In this document: one piece after another, positions 36,802 through 46,331 of the stretch
Layout: every line of letters begins with the position of its first letter
How positions within the stretch are numbered: position 1 is the stretch's first letter
NCBI RefSeq assembly: GCF_039908645.1
Contig: NZ_CP150917.1
Location: 1,150,501 to 1,214,500, forward strand
Source: Pseudomonas helvetica
GTDB taxonomy: Bacteria > Pseudomonadota > Gammaproteobacteria > Pseudomonadales > Pseudomonadaceae
Direction of reading: 5' to 3'
DNA: 64,000 nt
Position numbers and translations under genes: made by a program
The notes under the pieces: model-generated
Databases searched by the model: none
What the model saw: only the letters and a program-made list of their open reading frames with translations
Told to the model about the DNA's origin: nothing

Positions 36802-38670
36802 ATGCTGAACAAATACCCTCTGTGGAAATACATTCTGATCCTGGCGGTGCTGGCGGTCGGTCTGATTTATTCCGCTCCCAATCTTTATCCTGACGATCCG
36901 GCCATTCAGGTCAGCGGTGCAAGCACTGCGCTGCAGGTCAATCAGGCTGATCTGGATCGCGTGAGCAAAGCGCTCAACGATGCCGGGATCAACGTCAAGG
37001 CGGCCACTCTGTCGGCCAATGGCAAGGGCGGTTTGTTGCGCCTGACCAAGGCGGAAGACCAACTGCCAGCCAAAGACGTCGTGCGCAAGGCGCTGGGTGA
37101 TGACTACGTCGTCGCACTGAACCTGGCACAAACCACTCCGCAATGGCTGCGCACTGTCGGCGCGCATCCGATGAAGCTGGGTCTGGACTTGTCCGGTGGT
37201 GTGCACTTCCTGCTTGAAGTGGACATGGAAAAAGCCCTCGACGCGCGCCTGAAAGTCTACGAAGGCGACGTCAAGAGCCTGCTGCGTAAAGAGAAACTGC
37301 GCTATCGCAGCCTGCCGCAGATCAATGGCGCCATTCAGCTGGGTTTCAGTGATGAGGCTTCCCGCGAAGACGCTCGTGCGCTGATCCGCAAGAACTTCAA
37401 CGATTTCGACATTGTTCCGGCCGACCTCAATGGCCAACCGGTACTGCGTCTGGCGATGACCCCGGCCAAGCTGGCGGAAATCCGCGAATACTCCATCAAG
37501 CAGAACTTGACCACGGTGCGTAACCGCGTCAACGAGCTGGGTGTTGCCGAACCGATCGTTCAGCGTCAGGGTGCCAACCGCATCGTGGTTGAGCTGCCAG
37601 GCGTGCAAGACACTGCCGAAGCCAAGCGTATCCTCGGCAAGACGGCTAACCTGGAGTTCCGTCTGGCGGCAGAGCCGGGTGCGTCCAAAGCCACTTCCGA
37701 GACCTTCGAGTTCCGTGAGGGCAAGCGTCCTCCAGCGCAAATCGAGCGTGGCCTGATCATCACTGGCGACCAGGTAACTGACGCCAAGGCTGGTTTCGGT
37801 GAGCACGGTACGCCGGAAGTGAACATTCGTCTGGACGGTCACGGCGGTGAGCTGATGAACCGTGCGACGCGCTCCAACGTCGGTCGCAGCATGGCGGTGA
37901 TCTTCATCGAGCAACGCCCGGTGACGACTTACGTCAAGCAGATGGTCAACGGCGTCGAGAAAGACGTGCCGGTCCAGAGCTTCAAGGAAGAGAAAAAGAT
38001 CATCAGCCTGGCGACCATTCAGTCGCCGCTGGGTGCTCAGTTCCGCATCACTGGCCTGAACGGTCAGGGCGAATCCTCGGAGCTGGCCTTGCTGCTGCGC
38101 GCCGGTGGTCTTGCGGCGCCGATGTACTTTGCTGAAGAACGCACCATCGGTCCAAGCCTGGGTGCTGACAACATCACCAAGGGTATCGATGCGTCGTTGT
38201 GGGGCATGTTGTTCGTTTCGCTGTTCATCATGGCCATCTACCGCTTCTTCGGCCTGATCGCCACGGTTGCACTGGCGGTGAACATGGTACTGCTGCTGGC
38301 CTTGATGTCGCTGCTGGGGGCAACGCTGACCCTGCCGGGTATCGCCGGTATCGTCTTGACCATGGGTATGGCGGTCGACGCCAACGTACTGATCTTCTCG
38401 CGGATACGTGAAGAGATCGCGGCCGGCATGACCGTGCAGCGGGCAATCAACGAAGGCTTCGGCCGGGCATTCACCGCGATTCTCGACGCCAACCTGACCA
38501 CCCTGTTGGTCGGCGGCATCCTCTTTGCGATGGGCACCGGCCCGGTCAAAGGTTTCGCAGTGACCATGTCCCTCGGGATCTTTACCTCGATGTTCACGGC
38601 CATCATGGTGACCCGCGCGATGGTCAACCTGATCTTCGGCGGTCGTGACTTCAAGAAGTTGTGGATTTAA
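36802..38670 (+). CDS. secD: Protein translocase subunit SecD
   Basis: SecD with SecF uses the proton gradient to pull secreted proteins across the inner membrane. The 622-residue protein has an N-terminal helix, a large periplasmic P1 domain (GLDLSGGVHFLLEVDMEKAL start) and five C-terminal helices with the RND-type signature GIVLTMGMAVDANVLIFSRI, which carries the key Asp. ATG 36802 is preferred over GTG 36799. secF starts ten bases after the stop. Confidence 0.97.
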   Translation: MLNKYPLWKYILILAVLAVGLIYSAPNLYPDDPAIQVSGASTALQVNQADLDRVSKALNDAGINVKAATLSANGKGGLLRLTKAEDQLPAKDVVRKALGDDYVVALNLAQTTPQWLRTVGAHPMKLGLDLSGGVHFLLEVDMEKALDARLKVYEGDVKSLLRKEKLRYRSLPQINGAIQLGFSDEASREDARALIRKNFNDFDIVPADLNGQPVLRLAMTPAKLAEIREYSIKQNLTTVRNRVNELGVAEPIVQRQGANRIVVELPGVQDTAEAKRILGKTANLEFRLAAEPGASKATSETFEFREGKRPPAQIERGLIITGDQVTDAKAGFGEHGTPEVNIRLDGHGGELMNRATRSNVGRSMAVIFIEQRPVTTYVKQMVNGVEKDVPVQSFKEEKKIISLATIQSPLGAQFRITGLNGQGESSELALLLRAGGLAAPMYFAEERTIGPSLGADNITKGIDASLWGMLFVSLFIMAIYRFFGLIATVALAVNMVLLLALMSLLGATLTLPGIAGIVLTMGMAVDANVLIFSRIREEIAAGMTVQRAINEGFGRAFTAILDANLTTLLVGGILFAMGTGPVKGFAVTMSLGIFTSMFTAIMVTRAMVNLIFGGRDFKKLWI

Positions 38671-38679
38671 GGGGCTGCC

Positions 38680-39594
38680 ATGTTACGTACTATCAACTTC
38701 ATGGGCGTTCGCAACGTTGCGTTCGGCGTCACATTGTTCCTTACCGCTCTGGCGTTGTTCAGCTGCTTCCACAAGGGCATGAACTACGGTCTGGACTTCA
38801 CCGGCGGTACGCTCATCGAGCTGACCTACGAGCGTCCGGCCGACGTCTTGAAAGTTCGTTCCCAGCTGACTGAGGCGGGTTATCACGAAGCGATCGTTCA
38901 GAGCTTCGGCGCGACCACCGATTTGCTGGTGCGTATGCCTGGCGAAGACCCGCAACTGGGTCACCAGGTCGCTGAAGCGCTGCAGAAAGTCGGCGGCGAT
39001 AACCCGGCTGTGGTCAAGCGCGTCGAGTTCGTCGGTCCGCAGGTCGGTGAAGAGCTGCGCGACCAGGGCGGCCTCGGCATGCTGATGGCGCTGGGCGGTA
39101 TCCTGATCTACCTGGCATTCCGCTTTCAGTGGAAGTTCGCGGTTGGTGCGATTGTCTCGCTGATTCACGACGTGATCGTGACCATCGGTATCCTGTCGTT
39201 CTTCCAGATCACCTTCGACCTGACGGTGCTGGCGGCGGTACTGGCGATCATTGGTTACTCGCTCAACGACACCATCGTGGTATTCGACCGGGTTCGTGAG
39301 AACTTCCGTGTACTGCGCAAGGCCAGCCTGATCGAGAACATCAACATCTCGACCACCCAAACCCTGCTGCGGACCATGGCGACGTCGATCTCCACCTTGC
39401 TGGCGATTGCAGCGCTGCTGTTCTTCGGTGGCGACAACCTGTTCGGCTTCTCCATTGCGCTGTTTATCGGCGTTCTGGCGGGTACTTACTCGTCGATCTA
39501 CATCGCTAACGTGGTGCTGATCTGGCTGAACCTGAGCAGCGAGGACCTGATTCCTCCGGCCAATACCGAGAAGGAAGTGGACGACCGTCCTTGA
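38680..39594 (+). CDS. secF: Protein translocase subunit SecF
   Basis: The 304-residue protein has the SecF layout: helix 1, periplasmic domain (GLDFTGGTLIELTYERP), then five helices with IGYSLNDTIVVFDRVREN and the NISTTQTLLRTMATSIST segment. It acts as a complex with SecD and YajC. A strong terminator follows. Confidence 0.97.
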   Translation: MLRTINFMGVRNVAFGVTLFLTALALFSCFHKGMNYGLDFTGGTLIELTYERPADVLKVRSQLTEAGYHEAIVQSFGATTDLLVRMPGEDPQLGHQVAEALQKVGGDNPAVVKRVEFVGPQVGEELRDQGGLGMLMALGGILIYLAFRFQWKFAVGAIVSLIHDVIVTIGILSFFQITFDLTVLAAVLAIIGYSLNDTIVVFDRVRENFRVLRKASLIENINISTTQTLLRTMATSISTLLAIAALLFFGGDNLFGFSIALFIGVLAGTYSSIYIANVVLIWLNLSSEDLIPPANTEKEVDDRP

Positions 39595-39622
39595 GGCGTT
39601 ATTTCCTCTCGTTATAACCAGA

Positions 39623-39653
39623 AGGCGCGAGTATTGAACTCGCGCCTTTTTTT
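39623..39653 (+). terminator. Terminator of the yajC-secDF unit
   Basis: GGCGCGAGT and ACTCGCGCC make a nine-base stem around a five-base loop, followed by seven T. Confidence 0.93.
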
Positions 39654-39712
39654 ATGCTCCAAGGTTTGGAAAGGCGCGGGCACGTCCCGCATGTGATGGT
39701 CAGGAGGTTCAT

Positions 39713-40267
39713 GTGAACAAGTCGTTACTGGTTGGTGCGGTATTGGGTGCTGTCGGTGTGACTGCCGGAGGCGCTGTTGCCACCTACAGCCTGGTAAAAA
39801 GCGGCGGACCTGAGTATGCGCAAGTACTGGCAGTCGAGCCGGTCAAAACACAGATCAAGACCCCACGTGAAGTGTGCAGGGATGTACCGGTTACCCGGCA
39901 GGCGCCGGTGAAGGATGAGCATCAGATCCTCGGTACGGTGATCGGTGCGGTCGGCGGTGGTTTGTTGGGTAACATGGTCGGTGGTGGTAATGGCAAGAAG
40001 CTCGCCACGGTCGCCGGTGCAGTTGGTGGCGGTTACGCGGGTAACAAGGTGCAGGAAGGCATGCAGGAGCGTGATACCTCCACCACGATGCAAAGACGTT
40101 GCGAGACGGTCCATGACGTCAGCGACAAGCTCGTAGGCTATGACGTTCGGTATTCGCTGGGCGGCAAGGAAGGCAAAGTGCGGATGGATCGTGATCCGGG
40201 CAACCAGATTCCGGTCGACAAGGACGGTCATCTGATCCTCGGCCAGAACCAGCCCGCTCAGAAATAA
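39713..40267 (+). CDS. Glycine-zipper 2TM-domain protein
   Basis: The 184-residue protein starts at GTG 39713 behind CAGGAGG; the ATG two bases earlier is out of frame and stops at once. An N-terminal hydrophobic anchor is followed by a glycine-zipper segment (GTVIGAVGGGLLGNMVGGGN, then AGAVGGGYAGNKVQEGMQ) of the Rick_17kDa/SlyB-type domain. Two cysteines flank it. Such proteins sit in the envelope and affect its integrity. It is a single gene. Confidence 0.87.
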   Translation: MNKSLLVGAVLGAVGVTAGGAVATYSLVKSGGPEYAQVLAVEPVKTQIKTPREVCRDVPVTRQAPVKDEHQILGTVIGAVGGGLLGNMVGGGNGKKLATVAGAVGGGYAGNKVQEGMQERDTSTTMQRRCETVHDVSDKLVGYDVRYSLGGKEGKVRMDRDPGNQIPVDKDGHLILGQNQPAQK

Positions 40268-40274
40268 GCTGATT

Positions 40275-40363
40275 TGTAGGAGCAAGGCTTGCCCGCGATG
40301 GCGTCACGGTGGTCTGACAGATGCATCGCGTTGCCTTCATCGCCAGCAAGCTGTGCTCCTGCG
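40275..40363. repeat. REPIN of the TGTAGGAGC group
   Basis: TGTAGGAGCAAGGCTTGCCC at the left is matched by a decayed inverted copy at the right (GCAAGCTGTGCTCCTGCG). It belongs to a different REP group from the GTGGCGAGGG repeats at 6.4 kb and 58 kb. Confidence 0.75.
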
Positions 40364-40393
40364 AAGGGCGGCTGGTGGTTTGAATTGCAGGCA

Positions 40394-40423
40394 TAAAAAA
40401 AGCACCCCGAAGGGTGCTTTTTT
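40394..40423. terminator. Bidirectional terminator
   Basis: AGCACCC and GGGTGCT form a stem around CGAA-type bases with A runs on the left and T runs on the right, so it can serve both the glycine-zipper gene and suhB, which converge here. Confidence 0.9.
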
Positions 40424-40434
40424 GTGCCTGGCGT

Positions 40435-41253
40435 TTAGCGTTTCAGCGAGGCTGGCAGGTGCGGCTGGATGGCCGTCAGTACTGCTTTGAAGCATTTGGT
40501 GTTGCCGGCAACGATGTGGCCTTTTTCAAGGAAGTCGTGACCGCCGGTGAAGTCGCTCACCAGGCCGCCAGCTTCCTGGATCAGCAGGGCGCCTGCAGCC
40601 ATGTCCCACTCGGACAGGCCCGATTCCCAGAAGGCGTCGAAACGGCCGGCAGCTACATAAGCCAGGTCCAGGCTCGCTGCGCCAGCGCGGCGGATGCCGG
40701 CGGTCTGGCCAACCAGGGCGCGGAACATGCCCAGGTAGTTGTCGAGGTTGTCCATCTGGTCGTCACGGAACGGGAAGCCGGTACCCAGCAGGGCGCCGTC
40801 CAGGCTGGTGCGACCGCTGACGCGCAGACGGCGACCGTTCAGTTGAGCGCCGCGACCACGGCTGGCGGTGAATTCTTCCTGGCGAACCGGGTCCAGAACC
40901 ACTGCGTGTTCCAGGCGACCACGGTATTTGCAGGCGATGCTGACAGCGAAGTGAGGAATGCCGCGCAGGAAGTTGGTGGTGCCGTCCAGTGGATCGATGA
41001 TCCACAGGTATTCTTCGCCTTCGATCCCGTTGCCTGCGTGCATGCCGGTCTCTTCACCCATGATCGAATGATTCGGGTAAGCCTTGCGCAGTGCGTCGAT
41101 GATTTTCTGTTCGGCAGCGCGATCCACTTCGGACACGTAGTCCTTGGCGTCTTTTTCGTCGACCTTGATGGTATCCAGGCGCTCGATGGAGCGGAAAATC
41201 AATTCACTGGCGCTGCGGGCGGCGCGCAGCGCGATATTCAGCATGGGCTGCAT
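40435..41253 (-). CDS. suhB: Inositol-1-monophosphatase family protein SuhB
   Basis: The 272-residue protein has the Mg-dependent phosphatase motifs GEETG, IDPLDGTTNFLRGIPHF and the C-terminal WDMAAGALLIQEAGG. SuhB hydrolyses inositol phosphate and in bacteria also acts with the NusG/NusB rRNA antitermination complex; in Pseudomonas it affects virulence gene control. It is divergent from trmJ with 146 bases between. Confidence 0.95.
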   Translation of the reverse strand: MQPMLNIALRAARSASELIFRSIERLDTIKVDEKDAKDYVSEVDRAAEQKIIDALRKAYPNHSIMGEETGMHAGNGIEGEEYLWIIDPLDGTTNFLRGIPHFAVSIACKYRGRLEHAVVLDPVRQEEFTASRGRGAQLNGRRLRVSGRTSLDGALLGTGFPFRDDQMDNLDNYLGMFRALVGQTAGIRRAGAASLDLAYVAAGRFDAFWESGLSEWDMAAGALLIQEAGGLVSDFTGGHDFLEKGHIVAGNTKCFKAVLTAIQPHLPASLKR

Positions 41254-41399
41254 GGATGTGTCACCTAAGGTTGTTAAAGAAAGCCGAGCATTCTATCAGA
41301 AAGTTTCTACAGGTGAAGGTCGACGTTCGCTTTCATAGCTTAACGGTAGGATGAACTGTAAGATTTGCTCCCTAATTTCCCTGTCAGAGAGCGCCTCCT

Positions 41400-42170
41400 T
41401 TGCTGCAGAACATTCGTGTCGTCCTGGTCAATACCAGCCATCCGGGGAATATCGGCGGGGCTGCGCGTGCCATGAAGAACATGGGGCTGTCGCGACTGGT
41501 GCTGGTCGAGCCGCGCCTGTTCCCGCACCACGAAGCCGATGCGCGAGCTTCCGGTGCCGGTGACATCCTGGAAAGCGCCCAAGTCGTCGCCACGCTGGAA
41601 GATGCGCTGGTCGGCTGCAACCTGGTGCTGGGCACCAGCGCGCGTGACCGTCGTATCCCTTGGCCGCTGCTCGATCCCCGTGAATGCGGGACTAAAGTGG
41701 TTGAGGAGGCAGCGCAAGGCGCTGAGATTGCTTTGGTCTTTGGCCGTGAAGATTCCGGTCTGACCAATGAAGAGCTGCAGCGATGTCATTATCACGTGCA
41801 CATCCCATCAGACCCTGAGTTCAGTTCGCTGAACCTTGGGGCGGCGGTGCAGGTGTTGAGCTATGAAGTGCGCATGTCCTGGCTGGCGGCCCAAGGTCAG
41901 CCAAGCAAGATCGAGAAGGAAGAAGTGGCGTCGACCAAGAGTGGCGAGCTGGCGACCATGGATGAGCTTGAGCGATTCTATGAGCACCTGGAGCAGACGC
42001 TGGTGGCCATCGAATTTCTCGATCCGGAAAAACCGCGGCACTTGATGGCGCGCCTGCGTCGGTTGTACGGACGAAGCTCGGTCAGCCGGGCGGAAATGAA
42101 TATTTTGCGTGGCATCCTCACGGAAACCCAAAAAGCGGCCCGTGGTGAGCTTCTTAAACGGAAGGATTAA
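41400..42170 (+). CDS. trmJ: tRNA (cytidine/uridine-32) 2'-O-methyltransferase
   Basis: The 256-residue SpoU-type enzyme methylates the 2'-OH at position 32 of several tRNAs. Motifs of the knotted fold are clear: [34 protein letters not shown] and [19 protein letters not shown]. It begins with TTG at 41400, the only start that keeps the conserved N-terminus ([17 protein letters not shown]). The stop overlaps the first possible ATG of cysE by one base. Confidence 0.95.
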   Translation: MLQNIRVVLVNTSHPGNIGGAARAMKNMGLSRLVLVEPRLFPHHEADARASGAGDILESAQVVATLEDALVGCNLVLGTSARDRRIPWPLLDPRECGTKVVEEAAQGAEIALVFGREDSGLTNEELQRCHYHVHIPSDPEFSSLNLGAAVQVLSYEVRMSWLAAQGQPSKIEKEEVASTKSGELATMDELERFYEHLEQTLVAIEFLDPEKPRHLMARLRRLYGRSSVSRAEMNILRGILTETQKAARGELLKRKD

Positions 42171-42949
42171 TGATGTTCGAGCGTTTGCGTGAAGATATCC
42201 AGAGCGTTTTCCACCGTGACCCGGCGGCACGTAATGCGTTTGAGGTGTTGACCTGCTACCCGGGCATGCACGCCATCTGGATTCATCGACTGTCTGCTGC
42301 TCTGTGGGGCATGGGCTGGAAATGGCTGGCGCGGTTGGTATCGAACTTCGGCCGCTGGTTGACCGGGATCGAGATTCATCCGGGCGCCAAGGTCGGTCGT
42401 CGCTTCTTTATTGACCACGGCATGGGCATTGTCATCGGTGAAACCGCCGAGATCGGCAATGACGTGACGCTGTATCAGGGCGTGACCCTCGGCGGTACCA
42501 GCTGGAACAAAGGCAAGCGCCACCCGACGCTGGAAGATGGCGTAGTGGTAGGGGCAGGCGCCAAGGTGTTGGGGCCGTTCACCGTGGGGGCGGGGGCCAA
42601 GGTGGGCTCCAATGCGGTGGTGACCAAGGCGGTGCCGGCGGGGGCGACAGTGGTCGGGATTCCGGGGCGGATTATCGTCAAGTCCGATGATGAGCTGGAA
42701 GCCAGGCGCAAGGCCATGGCCGAGAAGATTGGTTTTGATGCCTACGGCGTCAGTGAAGACATGCCGGACCCGGTGGCGCGCGCCATCGGTCAGTTGCTGG
42801 ATCACTTGCAAGCGGTCGATGGTCGACTGGAAGGCATGTGCGGCGCGCTCAAGGACCTGGGCAGCCCTTACTGTGCCAAGGACTTGCCTGAGCTGCGCGA
42901 AGAAGACTTCGCCTGCGTCAAAGGCAAGGATGAAAGCCAGGCCAACTGA
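42170..42949 (+). CDS. cysE: Serine O-acetyltransferase
   Basis: CysE makes O-acetylserine, the carbon acceptor for sulfide in cysteine synthesis. The 259-residue protein has the N-terminal helical domain, the hexapeptide-repeat left-handed helix ([36 protein letters not shown]) and the [14 protein letters not shown] loop. ATG 42170 or 42173 may be used. Next to the isc operon it fits the supply of cysteine, the sulfur donor for IscS. Confidence 0.95.
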   Translation: MMFERLREDIQSVFHRDPAARNAFEVLTCYPGMHAIWIHRLSAALWGMGWKWLARLVSNFGRWLTGIEIHPGAKVGRRFFIDHGMGIVIGETAEIGNDVTLYQGVTLGGTSWNKGKRHPTLEDGVVVGAGAKVLGPFTVGAGAKVGSNAVVTKAVPAGATVVGIPGRIIVKSDDELEARRKAMAEKIGFDAYGVSEDMPDPVARAIGQLLDHLQAVDGRLEGMCGALKDLGSPYCAKDLPELREEDFACVKGKDESQAN

Positions 42950-42962
42950 TCGCACGGTTTCT

Positions 42963-42989
42963 GTAGCAGCTGGCGCAGCCTGCTGCTAC
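42963..42989. repeat. Short REP-like hairpin
   Basis: GTAGCAG and CTGCTAC flank a GC-rich middle. It lies 14 bases after the cysE stop and may protect the transcript end. Confidence 0.55.
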
Positions 42990-43063
42990 GGGTGGGTGTT
43001 GTGCGTCGCAGGTGTGCTATTGAGCCGCAGATCCTGCTATAGTGCGCGCGCTCTTTTGCGGGT

Positions 43064-43121
43064 AAACCTGACTAAAGTACTAGGTCTTATAGTTGACTTG
43101 AATACTCGGGAATTGCATACT
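43064..43121 (+). promoter_or_regulatory. isc promoter with two abutting IscR-type sites
   Basis: A 25-base site at 43064-43088 (AAACCTGACTAAAGTACTAGG start) and a second at 43089-43113 (ATAGTTGACTTGAATACTCG start) both fit the type 1 IscR pattern ATASYYGACTRWWWYAGTCRRSTAT, strongest in the left arm. A promoter overlaps the second: -35 TTGACT at 43093 and -10 CATACT at 43116, 17 bases apart. Holo-IscR bound here would block RNA polymerase, giving cluster-sensitive autoregulation. Sites were read by eye. Confidence 0.75.
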
Positions 43122-43154
43122 CGCCCCCATCCCGTAACTCCGTGGTAATTGTCC

Positions 43155-43646
43155 ATGCGACTGACTACAAAAGGCCGATACGCTGTCACCGCCATGCTTG
43201 ACCTGGCGTTGCACGCGCAACATGGCCCGGTGTCCCTGGCCGATATCTCTGAGCGCCAAGGCATTTCCCTGTCCTACCTCGAACAGCTCTTCGCCAAATT
43301 GCGCCGCAGCAATCTGGTTTCCAGTGTCCGTGGACCAGGCGGTGGCTACCAGCTATCGCGTGACATGCAGGGCATCCAGGTCGCTCAGGTGATCGATGCG
43401 GTAAACGAATCGGTCGATGCAACCAAATGCCAGGGGCTGGGTGATTGCCATGGCGGCGACACCTGCCTGACCCACCATTTGTGGTGTGATCTGAGCCTGC
43501 AAATCCACGAATTTCTGAGCGGTATCAGCTTGGCTGACCTTGTCACTCGCCGTGAAGTGCAAGAAGTAGCCCAGCGTCAGGACCAGCGTCGTTGCAACAG
43601 CAAGGCGTCGCGTCTGGACAAGATTGAAGCGTCCGCCGTCGAATGA
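43155..43646 (+). CDS. iscR: Iron-sulfur cluster regulator IscR
   Basis: The 163-residue Rrf2-family repressor has the winged helix ([46 protein letters not shown]) and the cluster ligands Cys-x5-Cys-x5-Cys with His in [23 protein letters not shown] 43155 fits the conserved start. It senses cluster supply and represses the operon from the sites just upstream. Confidence 0.97.
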   Translation: MRLTTKGRYAVTAMLDLALHAQHGPVSLADISERQGISLSYLEQLFAKLRRSNLVSSVRGPGGGYQLSRDMQGIQVAQVIDAVNESVDATKCQGLGDCHGGDTCLTHHLWCDLSLQIHEFLSGISLADLVTRREVQEVAQRQDQRRCNSKASRLDKIEASAVE

Positions 43647-43696
43647 CAGCCAAAGAGCTAGCGGCACGCCAGCCAGCCTGAATTAGGAGAGAGTCC

Positions 43697-44911
43697 ATGA
43701 AATTGCCGATTTACCTTGATTACTCTGCGACCACCCCGGTTGATCCGCGTGTCGCGCAAAAGATGAGTGAATGCCTGCTGGTCGACGGAAACTTCGGTAA
43801 CCCGGCGTCCCGCTCCCACGTGTTCGGCTGGAAAGCCGAAGAATCGGTCGAAAACGCTCGCCGCCAGGTCGCCGACCTGGTCAACGCCGACCCGCGTGAA
43901 ATCGTCTGGACCTCCGGTGCCACCGAGTCCGACAACCTGGCAATCAAGGGTGTCGCGCATTTCTATGGCACCAAAGGCAAGCACCTGATCACCACCAAGA
44001 TCGAACACAAGGCGGTCCTCGACACCATGCGCCAACTGGAGCGCGAAGGTTTCGAAGTCACCTACCTCGATCCTCGTGAAGACGGTCTGGTAACGCCTGA
44101 GATGATCGAAGCCGCGCTGCGCGATGACACCATCCTGGTGTCGGTCATGCACGTGAACAACGAAATCGGCACCATCAACGACATCGCAGCCATCGGCGAA
44201 CTGACCCGTTCCAAGGGCATCCTGTTCCACGTCGACGCTGCGCAGTCCACTGGCAAGGTCGAGATCGACCTGCAAAAGCTGAAAGTCGACCTGATGTCCT
44301 TCTCGGCTCACAAGACCTACGGCCCTAAAGGCATCGGCGCGCTGTACGTCAGCCGCAAGCCGCGTGTTCGCCTTGAAGCGACCATGCACGGCGGCGGTCA
44401 CGAGCGCGGCATGCGTTCCGGCACCCTGGCCACTCACCAGATCGTTGGCATGGGCGAAGCCTTCCGTGTAGCCAAGGAAGACATGGCTACCGAAAACGTT
44501 CGGATCAAAGCCCTGAGCGACCGTTTCTTCAAGCAGGTCGAAGGCCTCGAAGAGCTGTACGTCAACGGCAGCCTGACCGCCCGTGTTCCGCACAACCTGA
44601 ACCTGAGCTTCAACTACGTTGAAGGCGAGTCGCTGATCATGGCGCTCAAGGACCTGGCGGTATCGTCCGGTTCGGCCTGCACCTCGGCGTCGCTTGAGCC
44701 TTCGTACGTACTGCGCGCCCTGGGCCGCAACGACGAACTGGCACACAGCTCGATTCGCTTCACCTTCGGCCGCTTCACCACCGAAGAAGAAATCGATTAT
44801 GCCGCGCAGAAAGTCTGCGAGGCCGTCACCAAGCTGCGCGCTCTGTCGCCGCTGTGGGACATGTACAAAGACGGCGTCGACATTTCGAAGATCGAGTGGG
44901 CGGCACACTAA
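43697..44911 (+). CDS. iscS: Cysteine desulfurase
   Basis: IscS takes sulfur from cysteine and hands it to IscU and other acceptors. The 404-residue PLP enzyme has the Schiff-base Lys in [17 protein letters not shown] and the mobile-loop Cys in [23 protein letters not shown] precedes the ATG. It is followed by a 94-base gap with a strong hairpin before iscU. Confidence 0.97.
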   Translation: MKLPIYLDYSATTPVDPRVAQKMSECLLVDGNFGNPASRSHVFGWKAEESVENARRQVADLVNADPREIVWTSGATESDNLAIKGVAHFYGTKGKHLITTKIEHKAVLDTMRQLEREGFEVTYLDPREDGLVTPEMIEAALRDDTILVSVMHVNNEIGTINDIAAIGELTRSKGILFHVDAAQSTGKVEIDLQKLKVDLMSFSAHKTYGPKGIGALYVSRKPRVRLEATMHGGGHERGMRSGTLATHQIVGMGEAFRVAKEDMATENVRIKALSDRFFKQVEGLEELYVNGSLTARVPHNLNLSFNYVEGESLIMALKDLAVSSGSACTSASLEPSYVLRALGRNDELAHSSIRFTFGRFTTEEEIDYAAQKVCEAVTKLRALSPLWDMYKDGVDISKIEWAAH

Positions 44912-44930
44912 CGAATTAAGTCGCCGCACA

Positions 44931-44972
44931 GGGGTTTTGCAAGCCGGTTGAATAGTTGGCTTGCAGAGCCCC
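44931..44972 (+). promoter_or_regulatory. 15-base-pair hairpin between iscS and iscU
   Basis: The arms GGGGTTTTGCAAGCC and GGCTTGCAGAGCCCC pair along all 15 positions if two G-U pairs are allowed, with a 12-base loop. No T run follows, so it is not a standard terminator. It may stop 3'-5' decay and so set a higher iscRS:iscUA ratio or mark a processing site. Confidence 0.7.
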
Positions 44973-45005
44973 AAGAGCGACTCTCTGATGAGTGAGGATT
45001 GAATC

Positions 45006-45392
45006 ATGGCTTACAGCGAAAAGGTCATCGACCACTACGAGAACCCGCGTAACGTCGGCAAGATGGACGCGGAAGATCCTGATGTCGGCACCGGCATGGT
45101 CGGCGCTCCAGCATGCGGCGACGTTATGCGCCTGCAAATCAAGGTCAACGAGCAAGGCATCATCGAAGACGCCAAGTTCAAGACCTACGGCTGCGGCTCT
45201 GCCATTGCCTCCAGCTCCCTCGCTACCGAGTGGATGAAGGGCAAGACTCTGGACGAAGCAGAGACCATCAAGAACACCCAGCTGGCTGAAGAACTGGCCT
45301 TGCCGCCAGTGAAAATCCACTGCTCGGTACTCGCTGAAGACGCCATCAAGGCTGCCGTTCGCGATTACAAGCAGAAGAAAGGCTTGATCTGA
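45006..45392 (+). CDS. iscU: Iron-sulfur scaffold IscU
   Basis: The 128-residue scaffold builds [2Fe-2S] and [4Fe-4S] clusters. Its three ligand cysteines are in [23 protein letters not shown] and [12 protein letters not shown], and the LPPVK motif that HscA recognises is present as [17 protein letters not shown] precedes the ATG. Confidence 0.97.
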   Translation: MAYSEKVIDHYENPRNVGKMDAEDPDVGTGMVGAPACGDVMRLQIKVNEQGIIEDAKFKTYGCGSAIASSSLATEWMKGKTLDEAETIKNTQLAEELALPPVKIHCSVLAEDAIKAAVRDYKQKKGLI

Positions 45393-45426
45393 CTTTCAAG
45401 TATTGGCGACGAGTAAGGAGTCACCG

Positions 45427-45750
45427 ATGGCTATCAGCATGACAGAAGCGGCTGCTCAACACGTGCGACGCTCCCTCGACGGGCGCGGCAAGGGTGATGG
45501 GATTCGTCTGGGTGTTCGCACCACGGGCTGTTCCGGCCTTGCCTACGTGCTGGAGTTTGTCGATGAGGTAGGGGTCGACGATCAGGTCTTCGTCAGTCAT
45601 GGCGAGAAAGTGATCATCGATCCGAAAAGCCTGGCTTACCTGGACGGCACCGAGCTCGATTTCGTCAAGGAAGGGTTGAACGAAGGCTTCAAGTTCAACA
45701 ATCCCAACGTACGCGGTGAATGTGGCTGCGGCGAAAGCTTCAACATCTGA
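45427..45750 (+). CDS. iscA: A-type iron-sulfur carrier IscA
   Basis: The 107-residue carrier has the three conserved cysteines in [13 protein letters not shown] and ECGCGESF. It delivers clusters to apo-proteins. ATG 45427 follows AAGGAG. hscB starts nine bases after its stop. Confidence 0.97.
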   Translation: MAISMTEAAAQHVRRSLDGRGKGDGIRLGVRTTGCSGLAYVLEFVDEVGVDDQVFVSHGEKVIIDPKSLAYLDGTELDFVKEGLNEGFKFNNPNVRGECGCGESFNI

Positions 45751-45758
45751 GGCTGCTC

Positions 45759-46280
45759 GTGGGTACTCCTTGTCATTTCGCATTATTTGAGCTGCAACCG
45801 AGCTTCAATCTGGACCTCGATCAGCTGGCTACGCGCTACCGTGAGTTGGCGCGCGGCGTTCATCCAGACCGCTTTGCTGACGCTTCCGAGCGTGAGCAAC
45901 GGCTGGCGCTAGAGCAATCCGCTAGCCTCAACGAGGCCTACCAGACGCTCAAAAGTCCCCCCAAGCGCGCGCGTTACCTGCTCGCCATGGGTGGTCGCGA
46001 GCTGCCGCTGGAGGTCACGGTGCATGATCCGGAATTTCTTCTGCAGCAGATGCAATGGCGCGAAGAGCTCGAAGACCTGCAAGACAGTGCCGATCTGGCC
46101 GGGATTGTGGTATTCAAGCGCCGCCTGAAGGTCGCTCAGGATGTACTGAACGAAAGCTTCGCAGCTTGCTGGAATGATGCAGTGCAGCGTGAACAGGCCG
46201 AACGCCTGATGCGGCGCATGCAGTTCCTCGACAAGCTCACCTACGAAGTGCGCCAGTTAGAAGAGCGCCTCGACGATTAA
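45759..46280 (+). CDS. hscB: J-domain co-chaperone HscB
   Basis: From GTG 45759 the protein has 173 residues. The J domain shows [11 protein letters not shown] and the HPD motif in [20 protein letters not shown]; the C-terminal helical domain binds IscU. HscB brings IscU to HscA and stimulates its ATPase. GTG is the only start giving the standard N-terminus. Confidence 0.95.
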   Translation: MGTPCHFALFELQPSFNLDLDQLATRYRELARGVHPDRFADASEREQRLALEQSASLNEAYQTLKSPPKRARYLLAMGGRELPLEVTVHDPEFLLQQMQWREELEDLQDSADLAGIVVFKRRLKVAQDVLNESFAACWNDAVQREQAERLMRRMQFLDKLTYEVRQLEERLDD

Positions 46281-46331
46281 CCCAGTGCCGCCTCGGTCGC
46301 ACGCCTGATATACAGATAAGTCCTGATAACG

